A DNA stretch of 64,000 nt from Roseivivax sediminis. Its GTDB lineage: Bacteria; Pseudomonadota; Alphaproteobacteria; Rhodobacterales; Rhodobacteraceae. Below, in pieces: positions 1-8,865 of the stretch (position 1 is the stretch's first letter; each line of letters starts with the position of its first letter). The notes under the pieces were generated by a model, which was given only the letters and a program-made list of their open reading frames with translations, was not told where the DNA came from and did no database searches. The DNA lies in contig NZ_FOMS01000014.1 of assembly GCF_900112685.1 (NCBI RefSeq), positions 1-64,000 of the forward strand, given 5' to 3'. Position numbers and translations under genes: made by a program.

Positions 1-140
1 AGGCCGGTGAAGTTCCAGGACTGCTCGATCGCGGTCTCGGGGATGACGAGCGAGGGCTCCATCTCGGCAGGGCCGTCGGCCATCGCCGCGGTGCCGACCG
101 CAGCGAGCAGCGCGGCTGTGAGGGTGAGGAAACGAGGCAT
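1..140 (-). CDS. Exported protein of unknown function (N-terminal part only)
   Basis: Only the first ~46 codons lie in the window; the gene runs off the left edge. Reading leftward from the ATG at 138-140, the product starts MPRFLTLTAALLAAVGTAAM followed by ADGPAEME. This is a short positive N-terminus, a hydrophobic stretch and a plausible signal peptidase site after residue 20 or 21. The visible mature part (ending IEQSWNFTG) matches no family I can name. It is divergent from the RTX gene. Confidence 0.6.
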   Translation of the reverse strand, partial: MPRFLTLTAALLAAVGTAAMADGPAEMEPSLVIPETAIEQSWNFTG

Positions 141-604
141 GCGCTCTCCGGAATCTGTGATCTTCGACATATCCGGGCCGGAGTGGTTCTCTCCGGACCC
201 GAATGCGCTCAATCCTGTATTGGCCGAACGGGCCCTTGCTGGCACATCGCGGGGACCGGCGGAAGTCCGCGCGGCCCGGGTGACACGCCCCCCGGCCCCG
301 TTGCATGCGATATGTGGAAACGGCGCCACACTCGGTGACCGGCCTCAGCGGTTCGCCATTTTTTCAGGCAAGTTTTGCCCGCATATTTCCGGCACTTTTC
401 TCCTGTCGGTCGCGGAAACAAGAAAGCCGGGTCTTTACACTGGCACGAAGCCGGCCCCGCAGCTCCGACCGGTTTTTGCGCGATCGCCCGCACCGGCGCG
501 ACTGGGCCGCGCGCACAGACCCCAGTATATTGCGGTTCCGCCCGCCCCCATGATCTGGTGCAGCGGCGCATGCGCGATTCGAAGTCGAACGCAAGGAAGT
601 GTCG
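141..604. other. Intergenic region between divergent genes, no gene seen
   Basis: These 464 bases separate the exported protein (minus) from the RTX gene (plus). Open frames here are short, lack ribosome binding sites and have no recognisable family. Promoters for both flanking genes must lie here, but I see no clear consensus boxes. Confidence 0.5.
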
Positions 605-2128
605 ATGGCGGTCCTCAGATATCACGTCCCCCTCTCTCTCGATGAGATGTTTCTCCTCGAGGGCGAGTTGCAGGAGGTGGGAAATTCCAGGATCGCCGTA
701 AAAGACGGAGATCGCAGAGCGATCTACGAAGGCGATTTCGACATCGACTCCGACGGGTTCGTCTTCGGCGATCTGGAGACTTTTACCCTCGAATTCGGCG
801 ATACCGTCGTCCTCGAATCCACCGGACTCGAAGCGGATGCGCGGCGCTTCGTCTGGAGCCTCGAGGCGGAAAATTCGGCGCGCGCCTACCGGCTCATCGC
901 CGACGGATCTGACGAGATCTTCGGGTCCCCCGGTGCCGACACCCTGGACGGCTATCTCGGCGACGACGTCATCCGTGGCGGCACCGGCGACGACAGCCTC
1001 TTGGGCGACCGTGGCAACGATACCCTCGTCGGCGGTCCCGGCGACGACACGCTCAATGGTGAGGCGGGCACCGACACGGCGGTCTTCGAGACGCCGCGCC
1101 AGCTAGTCACGATCTACCGGGACGGCTCCGACATTCTGGTGCGATCTGCCGACGATTGGGACAGGCTCTCCAATATCGAGACCTTCGTGTTTGCCGATGT
1201 CAGCCTGGGTGAGAACGAGCTGGAGTCGCTTTCCATCGACGAGTCGACACGGCTCGTCGGCGCGGAGTTCGCCGACCGCTTCGCCGGCGGGTCCTGGCAC
1301 GACACGATCGGCGGTCACGGCGGCGACGACACGCTGCTCGGCCGCGCAGGCGACGATCTGCTGCGCGGGGGCGCCGGGGACGACGTGATTTCGGCCTCCG
1401 ACGGGAACGACACCATCTACGGCGACGAGGGCGACGATTTCATCGGCGGCGGCATCGGCCACGACCGGATCGAAGGCGGCGCCGACAACGATACCGTCGG
1501 CGGCGGCTTCGGCGACGATACGGTCCTGGCGGGAACGGGCGACGATGTCGTGGCCGGCGGGCCAGGCGACGATCGGCTCTTCGGGGGGGGCGGGGCCGAC
1601 ACGATGGGCGGCAGCTACCAGGACGACAGGCTCGAGGGCGGGTCCGGCGACGACAGCCTCGGCGGCGGCACCGGCCGCGATACGCTGCTCGGCGGCACGG
1701 GCGACGACGCCATCGGCGGCGGCGAGGGCGACGACGTCGTGGAGGGCGGTGCCGGCGACGATTTCCTGGCCGGCGGCGGGCGCAACGACCGGCTCGAGGG
1801 GGACGAGGGCCGCGACACTCTGAACGGCGGGGAAGGCGATGACACCCTGGACGGGGGAGCCGGGGCCGACCTCTTCGTCTTCAACGACCTCGTGGCGGGA
1901 GAGACGGACGTCGTTCTGGGCTTCGAGGACGGGATCGACCGGATCCGCCTCAGCGGCGTGCAAAGTTCCCCACAAAGCGGTCTGGCGGGATATCTCGACG
2001 CGCTGAACCTCACGGATGTCACGGTCGAGGGCGCTCCCGGCGTGTCCCTGCAGGCGGGCGGACACACGATCCTCGTGCAAGGCGTGACGGCGGCCGAGTT
2101 CGGGCTCGACGACATCACCTTTCTCTGA
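605..2128 (+). CDS. RTX (hemolysin-type) calcium-binding repeat protein
   Basis: A 507-residue acidic protein. Residues ~100-420 are built from GGxGxDxLx nonapeptides (for example GGTGDDSLLGDRGND, GGAGDDVI) in two blocks. They are split by a ~90-residue segment around the first third. Such repeats fold into calcium-bound parallel beta-rolls in type I secreted proteins, and the C-terminus (AEFGLDDITFL) has the hydrophobic/acidic look of an uncleaved T1SS signal. No catalytic domain is visible, so a surface or matrix role is more likely than a protease or lipase. The ATG at 605 is preferred: AAGGAA at 593-598 sits 6 bases upstream, whereas an in-frame GTG at 599 would abut it. No T1SS genes are nearby. 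Confidence 0.85.
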   Translation: MAVLRYHVPLSLDEMFLLEGELQEVGNSRIAVKDGDRRAIYEGDFDIDSDGFVFGDLETFTLEFGDTVVLESTGLEADARRFVWSLEAENSARAYRLIADGSDEIFGSPGADTLDGYLGDDVIRGGTGDDSLLGDRGNDTLVGGPGDDTLNGEAGTDTAVFETPRQLVTIYRDGSDILVRSADDWDRLSNIETFVFADVSLGENELESLSIDESTRLVGAEFADRFAGGSWHDTIGGHGGDDTLLGRAGDDLLRGGAGDDVISASDGNDTIYGDEGDDFIGGGIGHDRIEGGADNDTVGGGFGDDTVLAGTGDDVVAGGPGDDRLFGGGGADTMGGSYQDDRLEGGSGDDSLGGGTGRDTLLGGTGDDAIGGGEGDDVVEGGAGDDFLAGGGRNDRLEGDEGRDTLNGGEGDDTLDGGAGADLFVFNDLVAGETDVVLGFEDGIDRIRLSGVQSSPQSGLAGYLDALNLTDVTVEGAPGVSLQAGGHTILVQGVTAAEFGLDDITFL

Positions 2129-2142
2129 GCCGGCTTCCGGCT
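2128..2142 (+). terminator. Small hairpin just after the RTX stop codon
   Basis: AGCCGG-ctt-CCGGCT forms a 6-bp stem overlapping the last base of the stop codon. No T-run follows, so termination is only a possibility. Confidence 0.3.
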
Positions 2143-2425
2143 GGATTCGCGTTGCCGCCCCCACATGCCGACGCATCTCGATTGGCGGCACTCCGATTCC
2201 TCAGAAAATCATGCACGTGGCCGAACAAAGAGCGTGGGGACACCGAACATCCCATCGCCCCCCGCGATATTGTCGTCCGCTTCGAAAATCGCAAAGGAAT
2301 CTGCCTTTTAGGTAAATCGCGACCAATACACGCCGCGACGCAGAAAAATCTTGCGGAGCCGTTGTGAAAATTTGGCGACTTGGCTACCCAATCGAAATTG
2401 AACGCACTCATTGGCAGAATGATAT

Positions 2426-3868
2426 ATGTCGCAAACCACCTTGACCCCTGTTCTTCTGTGCGGTGGATCCGGCACGCGGCTCTGGCCTTTGTCCCGCAAG
2501 AGCTATCCTAAGCAGTTTGCGCCTCTGATGGGCGAGGAAACGCTCTTTCAGGCCTCCGCCAAGCGCCTTTCGGGTGAAACCGACGAGATCGCCTTCACCC
2601 CGCCCACGGTGCTGACCAACTCCGACTTTCGGTTCATCGTGACCGAGCAGCTGGCCAATGCTGGAATCGATCCCGGCCCGGTGCTGATCGAACCCGAAGG
2701 CCGCAACACAGCCCCGGCTGTGCTCGCCGCAACGCTGCACGCCGCCAGGACCGATCCCGAGGCGATCCTTCTGGTCGCGCCGTCCGACCACGTGGTGCCG
2801 GATACAGAGGCCTTCCGCGCCGCGGTGGTGCGCGGACTCGAGGCGGTGCGGGCCGGCGATCTCGTCACCTTCGGCATCGCTCCGACCCATCCCGAAACCG
2901 CCTACGGGTATCTCGAGTTGTCCGGCCAGCCGGACAGCGCCGGGATGCCGGTGAAGCTCTCGCGCTTTGTCGAGAAGCCGGACGAGGCCCGTGCCGCAGA
3001 GATGCTGGAGGCCGGCACCTTCCAATGGAACGCGGGCATCTTCCTCTTCCGCGCCGCCGACATGATCGCGGCCTTCGAAAGCCATGCGCCCACCCTGATG
3101 GGTCCGGTGCGCGCGGCGCTCGACGAGGCAGAGGTCGACCTGGGGTTCCTGCGCCTCGCCCCGGGCCCCTGGGCCGGGTGCGAGGACATCTCCGTCGACT
3201 ACGCGGTGATGGAGAAGGCGCAGAATCTCTCCGTCGTGCCCTTCGATGCGGCCTGGTCCGATCTCGGCGGCTGGGACGCTGTCTGGCGCGAGAGCGGACC
3301 GGACGCGGATGGCGTCGTGACCTCGCAGCATGCCACCGCGATCGACTGCCGCAACACGCTCCTGAGGTCCGAGAACGAGCGGCTCGAGGTCGTCGGGATC
3401 GGCCTCGAGAACCTCATCGCCGTGGCCATGAACGATGCGGTGCTGGTGGCCGACATGTCCCGCGCGCAGGATGTCAAGGAGGCGGTCGCGGCGCTGAAGC
3501 AGAAGGGCGCCGACCAGGCTGTCGCCTTCCCCAAGGATCACCGCCCCTGGGGCTGGTTCGAGAGCCTCGTCGTCGGCGGGCGCTTCCAGGTCAAGCGCAT
3601 CCTCGTCCACCCCGGCGCGTCGCTGTCGCTGCAGAGCCACTTCCACCGCTCGGAACACTGGATCGTGGTCGAGGGCACCGCCCGCGTGGCGATCGACGAC
3701 GAGGTGAAACTCGTGACCGAGAACGAGAGCGTCTACATCCCGCTCGGCGCGGTGCACCGGATGGAGAACCCCGGCCGCGTGCCGATGGTCCTCATCGAGG
3801 TGCAGACAGGCACCTATGTCGGCGAGGACGACATCGTCCGCTACGAGGATATCTACGTGCGGGGATAA
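2426..3868 (+). CDS. manC: Mannose-1-phosphate guanylyltransferase / mannose-6-phosphate isomerase
   Basis: A 480-residue bifunctional type II PMI-GMP enzyme that makes GDP-mannose for surface polysaccharide. The N-terminal nucleotidyltransferase domain opens with the signature GGSGTRLWPLSRKSYPKQF (residues ~12-30), and FVEKPD near residue 180 belongs to the sugar-binding site. The C-terminal cupin isomerase domain (~350-480) carries RPWGWFESL, HPGASLSLQSHFHRSEHW and IPLGAVHRMEN, with the metal-binding histidines in place. Length matches the ManC/AlgA/XanB family. The ATG at 2426 follows an AT-rich leader. The sugar-nucleotide gene that followed it is now a pseudogene, so this may have been part of an exopolysaccharide locus. 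Confidence 0.95.
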   Translation: MSQTTLTPVLLCGGSGTRLWPLSRKSYPKQFAPLMGEETLFQASAKRLSGETDEIAFTPPTVLTNSDFRFIVTEQLANAGIDPGPVLIEPEGRNTAPAVLAATLHAARTDPEAILLVAPSDHVVPDTEAFRAAVVRGLEAVRAGDLVTFGIAPTHPETAYGYLELSGQPDSAGMPVKLSRFVEKPDEARAAEMLEAGTFQWNAGIFLFRAADMIAAFESHAPTLMGPVRAALDEAEVDLGFLRLAPGPWAGCEDISVDYAVMEKAQNLSVVPFDAAWSDLGGWDAVWRESGPDADGVVTSQHATAIDCRNTLLRSENERLEVVGIGLENLIAVAMNDAVLVADMSRAQDVKEAVAALKQKGADQAVAFPKDHRPWGWFESLVVGGRFQVKRILVHPGASLSLQSHFHRSEHWIVVEGTARVAIDDEVKLVTENESVYIPLGAVHRMENPGRVPMVLIEVQTGTYVGEDDIVRYEDIYVRG

Positions 3869-4345
3869 TACGGCCAGCTGACCTTCACCCACCACCTGCC
3901 GACCGCCATCGCAGCCTTCATCGCCGTCGGCACGCCCGACACCAAGACGCTTGCGTGGATCGGCCAAGACCCTGCCAGGGCGGGCAGGTCATCCAGATTA
4001 AGGAGGAGGTCAAATGCTGCATGGTCGACCTCTGGATGGGGTTTCAATGGCAAGAGCGTCGCAATCCTTGGCGTGACCTTCAAGTTGAACACCGACGACA
4101 TGCGCAAGGCGCCTTCGCTGACGATTGTGACGGCGATGGTCAGGTCGGCTGCGCTGACACCCACCAGAAAGGGCAGGGGCGTTTCGCACGCGAAACATCT
4201 GCCGGCCCTAGTGAAGAACCTGCTCGCCCGACGTTATGCAAGCTGGGAGCTACGTTGCCGCGCGCCCGGAGCGTTTCGACCTGACTCTGAGCCATCTTCA
4301 CAAACTGCGGTCATCCCGGCAGTGCCAGCGCTATACAGGAGATAA
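3869..4345 (+). pseudogene. Collapsed UDP-glucose 6-dehydrogenase (ugd) remnant
   Basis: Immediately after manC the sequence still encodes two recognisable pieces of UDP-glucose 6-dehydrogenase. One is GQLTFTHHLPTAIA..FIAVGTP (~3872-3930), from the N-terminal NAD domain. The other is GKSVAILGVTFKLNTDDMRK (~4045-4105), matching the family's C-terminal GxTFKPNTDDMRxAPS motif. Nearly all the sequence that should lie between them (over 200 residues, including the catalytic-cysteine region) is missing, and no start codon is present. The surviving pieces share one reading frame. The sequence after ~4140 is unrelated, so this is probably where the mobile element begins. Confidence 0.75.
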
Positions 4346-4403
4346 GTCGCACGATGGACGTGATCCCGTGCGGCGCCACGGTAATTTCATACGAGACAGA
4401 AAG

Positions 4404-6179
4404 ATGAACTCACCCGCTTGGGAGCCCGTTGCCGCATCGCGGAACGTCGTCCCGTTTGTGAACCCGGCTGCCGAAGCCGATCCGGTCCCGACAGACCGGT
4501 CCGACGGTCTGCCAAAAGGCTACCATCTGCGCGACGATGGGATCTGGATGGACCAGGTCGATGACGACGGTCACTTCGAGACGATCCGCCTCTGTGCCCC
4601 GTTCCGTGTGAGCGCGACGTGCTGCCGCTCCGATGGGGGGGGCTGGGCGCGTGTGGTCGAGTTTGAAGACAGCGCCGGACACGAGCACAAGGTTTTTATC
4701 GAGGAAGCATCGTTCGCGGTTGCCCCGCAGAAAATCCTCGCCACGCTGGTCGACCAGGGCCTTGTGACGGAGCCTGACGAGCAGGCGGACAAGGCGCTCA
4801 AGGCGCTGCTGCGTGCCTGGCGCCCCGATCGCCGCCTTCTTCTGGTCGACGCCCACGGGTGGGTCGATGAGCGCTACGAGACGTTTGTGCTGCCGGACGG
4901 CCGGGTTCTCGGAAACACGCCCGTCGTCACCCGGCTTGCGCAGGCCTCCGGCTCCGGCCCTGAAAAGGGCTCTCCGGAGACATGGAAGGCCGAGGTGGCC
5001 TCGCGCTGTCTCGGGAATCCTGTACCCGTTCTCGCTGTCTGCCAGGCGCTTACGGGGCCTCTTCTGCAGCCGCTCGGTCTCGGGGGCGGAGGCTTTCATC
5101 TCTGGGGCGCATCGACCTGTGGAAAGTCGACGTTGATGGACGTGGCCCTGTCTGTGTGGGGCTCGCCAACCGGGTTCCTGAGCTGGCGCGCGACCGATAA
5201 TGGCCTCGAAGCCAGCGCGGCCTCACGCAGCGGGATGCTGCTCGCGCTCGACGAGATCGGCGAAGCGCTTAGTCCTCGGGTTGCCGGCGAAGCTGTCTAT
5301 GTTCTCGCGAACGGCCGTCCCAAGCAGCGCATGGGGCGTGACGGCACCGCCCGGAACGCCGCCCGCTGGCACGTGGCGCTTCTCTCGAACGGAGAGATTT
5401 CATTTCAAGAATATATGGCTATAGGCAGGCGCACGACGTATGCGGGCCAGGAAGTGCGGTTGCTCGATCTCAACGTGGAGGGCCGGGCTTATGGCGCCTT
5501 CGATACCCTGCATGGTGAGGCTGGCGCCAGGGAGTTCGCCGAGGCACTGTCGCGTTTCGCAGCGGAAGCCTATGGCCACGCCGGGGCAGCGTTCGTTGCA
5601 TCTCTGATACCGACGCTTAAAAAGCGCGAGGTCTTGCGCCGTTACATGCAGTCATTCTGCACGGCAGCCATCAAACGGTTCGGGTTGTCCAGCGACGGGC
5701 AGACTATGCGGATGCTCACACGTTTCGGCGTATGTGCCTTGGCTGGAGAACTGGCCTCGCGTGCCGGGGTGACGGGGTGGCCGAGTGGTACCGCATACAA
5801 CGCCATGCTCGAGCTCGTCGGTCTTTGGGTGCGTGGGGCCGATCGCGCCACCAAGAGCGAGGTCGATACGGTTCTCGATCGGACGCGGGCATATCTGCGT
5901 GCCTCTGCGACCAGCCGGTTGCTGCCTGTCGGGGTGAGCGGTCAGCCATTGCTCGACGGCTGGCGTGACGCGGAGATCTACTATCTTCTGCCCGAGACAT
6001 GGCGGCAGATTCACGCTGGGGGAAATCCGGTCGAAGCGGCACGCCTGCTGCGCGCGGCCGGCCTCCTGCAGTGCAACGATACCAGGACCTGTCAGTATCG
6101 GATGGGGCGTAACGTGCCGGGCCGCCCGCGCACCTATGCCGTGCGCTCGCGGATCCTCGACGAGGATGCCGGATCATGA
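4404..6179 (+). CDS. DUF927-domain protein, P-loop helicase/primase-associated type
   Basis: A 591-residue protein. After a variable N-terminus (GYHLRDDGIWM and a FRVSATCCRSDGGGWARVVEF strand) comes the DUF927 core. It has a Walker A-like loop in HLWGASTCGKSTLMDVA (~residues 230-246), a Walker B-like LALDEIGEA (~290) and an arginine-rich NGRPKQRMGRDG segment. DUF927 proteins are found on phages, plasmids and integrative elements and are thought to act as replicative helicase-like ATPases. The ATG at 4404 is chosen because upstream in-frame sequence has no family similarity. It lies upstream of a serine recombinase, consistent with a mobile element's replication gene. Confidence 0.75.
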   Translation: MNSPAWEPVAASRNVVPFVNPAAEADPVPTDRSDGLPKGYHLRDDGIWMDQVDDDGHFETIRLCAPFRVSATCCRSDGGGWARVVEFEDSAGHEHKVFIEEASFAVAPQKILATLVDQGLVTEPDEQADKALKALLRAWRPDRRLLLVDAHGWVDERYETFVLPDGRVLGNTPVVTRLAQASGSGPEKGSPETWKAEVASRCLGNPVPVLAVCQALTGPLLQPLGLGGGGFHLWGASTCGKSTLMDVALSVWGSPTGFLSWRATDNGLEASAASRSGMLLALDEIGEALSPRVAGEAVYVLANGRPKQRMGRDGTARNAARWHVALLSNGEISFQEYMAIGRRTTYAGQEVRLLDLNVEGRAYGAFDTLHGEAGAREFAEALSRFAAEAYGHAGAAFVASLIPTLKKREVLRRYMQSFCTAAIKRFGLSSDGQTMRMLTRFGVCALAGELASRAGVTGWPSGTAYNAMLELVGLWVRGADRATKSEVDTVLDRTRAYLRASATSRLLPVGVSGQPLLDGWRDAEIYYLLPETWRQIHAGGNPVEAARLLRAAGLLQCNDTRTCQYRMGRNVPGRPRTYAVRSRILDEDAGS

Positions 6180-6382
6180 CGGGCCCGGTTCGGTAACTTC
6201 AAGGGCGCCGTTGTGCGGCCTGCCTCGAAGGCCGGGACCGCGTGGACCAGTAAAGATCAGCGATATCAAGCTGGTCCAACCGGTCCAAGCGGTCCGGCAT
6301 GGTCGGTCAGGAGAGACCTGCAAGCGCGGCTCACAAGACCGAGCTACAACACTCGCAGCCACCCCCCGACAACCTCACGCTT

Positions 6383-6395
6383 TATACAGCGTATA
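6383..6395. repeat. Perfect inverted repeat upstream of the recombinase gene
   Basis: TATAC-AGC-GTATA is a 13-bp perfect dyad ending 14 bases before the recombinase GTG. It could be an operator for the recombinase gene or part of a recombination site; the sequence alone does not decide. Confidence 0.45.
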
Positions 6396-6409
6396 CAGGA
6401 CGTTAAGCA

Positions 6410-7186
6410 GTGTTTAACCACACTTCCGAACCTACGGAAATTCTCCTCCCGAAACGCCGCCGTGTCATCCTATACGCACGCGTCTCATCGACGAAGCAGT
6501 CCATCGACTCGTCGAGCCTCGAGGAACAGCTCGTGGCGATGCAGATCTATGCCAGGAGCAACCGGATGGAGGTTATCGATGTCACCATCGACAAGATGTC
6601 CGCATACGGCCCGGGCTCCGAGAACCGCCCCGGTTTGCAGAAGGCGATCCGGGTCGCGCAGACACAGAACGCGGCCATCCTCGTGCTCCGCGTCGACAGG
6701 CTCTCGAGGTGGCTTCCGACGGTTGCCTATCTTCATGACCGGGGTATCCGCGTTTACGCAGTCGATCTCGGTTACGTAGGCAGGACGCGCCTTCGGGAAG
6801 AAGTGCTCAAAGCGCAGGCCGAAAGCGACGCGAAATCGAAGGCCCAGGTTGCCTCACAGGCTCTGGTGCGGCTACGGGAGGCAAAGAAGCGCCGTGGCCG
6901 CTTGAGCCGGGAACAGCAGCGCAGGGGAGTGACGAGCAACCTTGTCAGGCGCGACCGGAACATCCGTCTTGCGGCCGAGCATTTCAATCGCCTGCCAGAC
7001 GCCCGGTCCATGACGCACAAGGAACGGGCTGCCAGTCTCAACATGGCAGGCATCCTTCTGCTCACGAGCATCCGGACCGGAATGTCGGTAACATGGGATC
7101 GTAACAGTATGCGCAAGCGGTGGCCGCAGATCCAGGACGAGATCGCGCGGTTGTCCGGAGATGATCCATACACCCCCGGACCGTGA
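6410..7186 (+). CDS. Serine recombinase, resolvase/invertase family
   Basis: A 258-residue protein. The N-terminal resolvase domain has the nucleophile motif YARVSSTKQ (~residues 22-30, Ser at ~26), the SLEEQ helix, and LRVDRLSRWL (~100) with the family's D-R-L-S-R motif. After residue ~140 comes a basic, helix-rich region (KKRRGRLSREQQRRG) and a C-terminal segment with the RTGMSVTWDRNSMRKRW helix. It is far shorter than large serine integrases. It starts at GTG 6410 with AGGA about 10 bases upstream. With the DUF927 gene it marks this as a mobile element, and it may act as the element's integrase or dimer resolvase. Confidence 0.85.
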   Translation: MFNHTSEPTEILLPKRRRVILYARVSSTKQSIDSSSLEEQLVAMQIYARSNRMEVIDVTIDKMSAYGPGSENRPGLQKAIRVAQTQNAAILVLRVDRLSRWLPTVAYLHDRGIRVYAVDLGYVGRTRLREEVLKAQAESDAKSKAQVASQALVRLREAKKRRGRLSREQQRRGVTSNLVRRDRNIRLAAEHFNRLPDARSMTHKERAASLNMAGILLLTSIRTGMSVTWDRNSMRKRWPQIQDEIARLSGDDPYTPGP

Positions 7187-7308
7187 TCTGCGCTCGGCGC
7201 CACCCTCTGCCGTCCGTGCGGCCTTTCCGGGCCGAACCTGCGGGGCAACCCATCCCTTGAGACCAGACAATCGTATCTGATCGACGCACGGCTTTCTGTG
7301 GGGTCGCC

Positions 7309-7698
7309 TCAATTCCAGATGCGGGAGATGCGCAACTCGTCGAACACGGCGTCGGAGGACACGAGCGGCAGCTTCTCCTGCATCGAGACGGTGGCGATCA
7401 TCCGATCGAAAGGATCGCGATGATCCCACTCCATCACCGACGCTGCCAGCGCGGCCGCCGGACTCAAAGGAAGTACCTCGAAGCCGTCGGTGCGCGCGCG
7501 TTCTGCAAGGCCGGCAACATGCGGGGCCATCTCCGGCCACTTCCCGAGCCGGACCTTCTGACCGATCTCGTAGAAGCTGATGGCGGATAGAACAGCGCGC
7601 ACCGTCGCCGATATCCGGTCCCGTGCCGTTGCGGCCAGGCGCGGATCGTCTGTCAGGGCCATGGCAAAGGCGTTGGTATCCAACAGAAGGCCGCTCAC
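7309..7698 (-). CDS. vapC: VapC-type PIN-domain RNase toxin
   Basis: A 129-residue toxin. PIN acidic residues are visible in LLLDTNAFAMAL (Asp near residue 6), SFYEIGQKV (Glu ~44) and WDHRDPFDRMIA (Asp ~94-98), followed by LVSSDAVFDEL. VapC proteins are Mg-dependent endoribonucleases cutting tRNA or rRNA. The GTG at 7696-7698 overlaps the antitoxin stop by four bases (GTGA), so translation is coupled. A TTG further upstream is possible but less likely. The toxin looks intact. Confidence 0.9.
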   Translation of the reverse strand: MSGLLLDTNAFAMALTDDPRLAATARDRISATVRAVLSAISFYEIGQKVRLGKWPEMAPHVAGLAERARTDGFEVLPLSPAAALAASVMEWDHRDPFDRMIATVSMQEKLPLVSSDAVFDELRISRIWN

Positions 7699-7925
7699 AC
7701 CGTCTCCCAATCTGCCAGCTCATCCTCGCTCATGGGCGCCAGGAACGTATCGGGCGGCGGGCCTACGACATCTCCGAGGCTGCCGATCCTCACGCGGCGA
7801 GGTTGGGCCGGAATGAGCTCTGCCGCAGGCACGCCGTTCCGGGTGATGATCACGCGCTCGCCTCGCTCCACCGCTTCGAGCAGGCGCGAGAGGTTCGTCT
7901 TGGCTTCATGCACGGATGCCTGCAT
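7695..7925 (-). CDS. Phd/YefM-type antitoxin, partner of the VapC toxin
   Basis: A 76-residue antitoxin beginning MQASVHEAKTNLSRLLEAV, with the classic Phd N-terminal fold and the strand RGERVIITRNGVPAAELIP. The C-terminus (SEDELADWETV) is the disordered acidic tail that blocks the toxin. It lies first in a two-gene operon with the PIN toxin. Antitoxins of this family bind the operon promoter and repress it; the promoter should lie between 7926 and ~7990. Confidence 0.9.
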   Translation of the reverse strand: MQASVHEAKTNLSRLLEAVERGERVIITRNGVPAAELIPAQPRRVRIGSLGDVVGPPPDTFLAPMSEDELADWETV

Positions 7926-8251
7926 CGGCTTACCCTATCTTGCCTAGCCAACACTTAGCTAATCCGCATGAGGGCATCGGTCAACGAGACAGGAGCGTCC
8001 CTTCTGCTGACCGACTTGCAGGTCGACAATCCGCACGCCCGTCGACAAGGCCCGGGCAGGTAGCCTCCCGAGAGTTAGTGTGGAACCGGTCTCCGCCTGC
8101 CTGTTCGCGACCGGGTCTGGTCCTCGTGCCGAGCCTGAAGCCGAGGATCTGCAAGGCAGGATGGCTCCCGCCAGAACCCAACGCGTTCCCGTTATCGCCG
8201 TCGCTACACGTGATGCAGCAGCAAGACGCTGCGTCTATTGGAGACCACCAA

Positions 8252-8656
8252 GTGGCACGCAAATACCCCAACGAAAATTCCCGGCTCGCCCGGTTTCTGG
8301 ACCGGCGCCTCGCCGAACTCTCGCCCGTGAAGTCGCAGCGCCAGGTCGCGATCGAAGCCGGCTACGTGAATCCCAACATCCTCTCGCAGCTTAAGGCGGG
8401 AAACGGGAAACTCGCGCTTGATCGCGTTCCGGGCCTGGCCAGGGCGCTCGATGTCGACCCCCGCTATCTCTTTAGGTTGGCGATCGAGCAGCACGGTTAC
8501 GAAACGCTGCAGTCGGCGATCGACGAGATTTTCGGCGCGGTCGTCACGGAGAACGAGATCGGCTGGCTCTTGGCGATTCGTGAGGCATCCGACAATTCCG
8601 ATCCGAGGCTGACACGCCGGGCTCGCGCGGCAATCAATGCGATCTTTGGCCGGTGA
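8252..8656 (+). CDS. XRE-like helix-turn-helix DNA-binding protein
   Basis: A 134-residue protein. Residues ~15-70 form a lambda-repressor-like HTH: VKSQRQVAIEAGYVNPNILS with LKAGNGKLALDRVPGLARAL following. The family's typical continuation LDVDPRYLFRLAIEQ is present. The C-terminal helix (TENEIGWLLAIREASDN) is common in small mobile-element regulators. GTG at 8252 with GGAG at ~8240 is chosen; the in-frame sequence upstream has no family similarity. It heads a run of overlapping small genes, so it probably regulates them or the element. Confidence 0.75.
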   Translation: MARKYPNENSRLARFLDRRLAELSPVKSQRQVAIEAGYVNPNILSQLKAGNGKLALDRVPGLARALDVDPRYLFRLAIEQHGYETLQSAIDEIFGAVVTENEIGWLLAIREASDNSDPRLTRRARAAINAIFGR

Positions 8657-8865
8657 CAAGGATGGAAAACGAGAACATGAACACTTTCCAGCAACCAGAT
8701 CATCGCCTCGAACTGACACCGGCCGAACACGCGTGGGTCGGCTTCTTGCGCGACATCTGTGATGGAGACGTGCCCCGCCCCACCTTGCGCGCCGTTCAGG
8801 CTCTCCGGCTGGCGCTCTGGTCATCCGGCCACGGTAACCGCACCAGGAAGGAGCAAACGGAATGA
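8653..8865 (+). CDS. Small hypothetical protein in the mobile element
   Basis: A 70-residue protein overlapping the HTH gene by four bases (GTGA) and the next gene by four (ATGA), which supports translation. The visible part (LTPAEHAWVGFLRDICDG followed by RPTLRAVQALRLALW) is helical and soluble, with no known motif. An ATG at 8662 is an alternative start. Confidence 0.5.
   Translation: MTRMENENMNTFQQPDHRLELTPAEHAWVGFLRDICDGDVPRPTLRAVQALRLALWSSGHGNRTRKEQTE

Noticed and set aside
940-1860. Short-period repeats that could suggest a CRISPR array
   Set aside because: The period follows the 9-residue RTX nonapeptide within an open reading frame, with no conserved repeat/variable spacer pattern. 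No CRISPR array or cas gene was seen anywhere.
1103-2191. A 362-codon minus-strand frame across the RTX gene
   Set aside because: Its repetitive content mirrors the GGxGxD codons read backward; the plus-strand RTX protein explains it.
2408-3967. A 519-codon minus-strand frame over manC
   Set aside because: Antisense shadow of manC; no family features.
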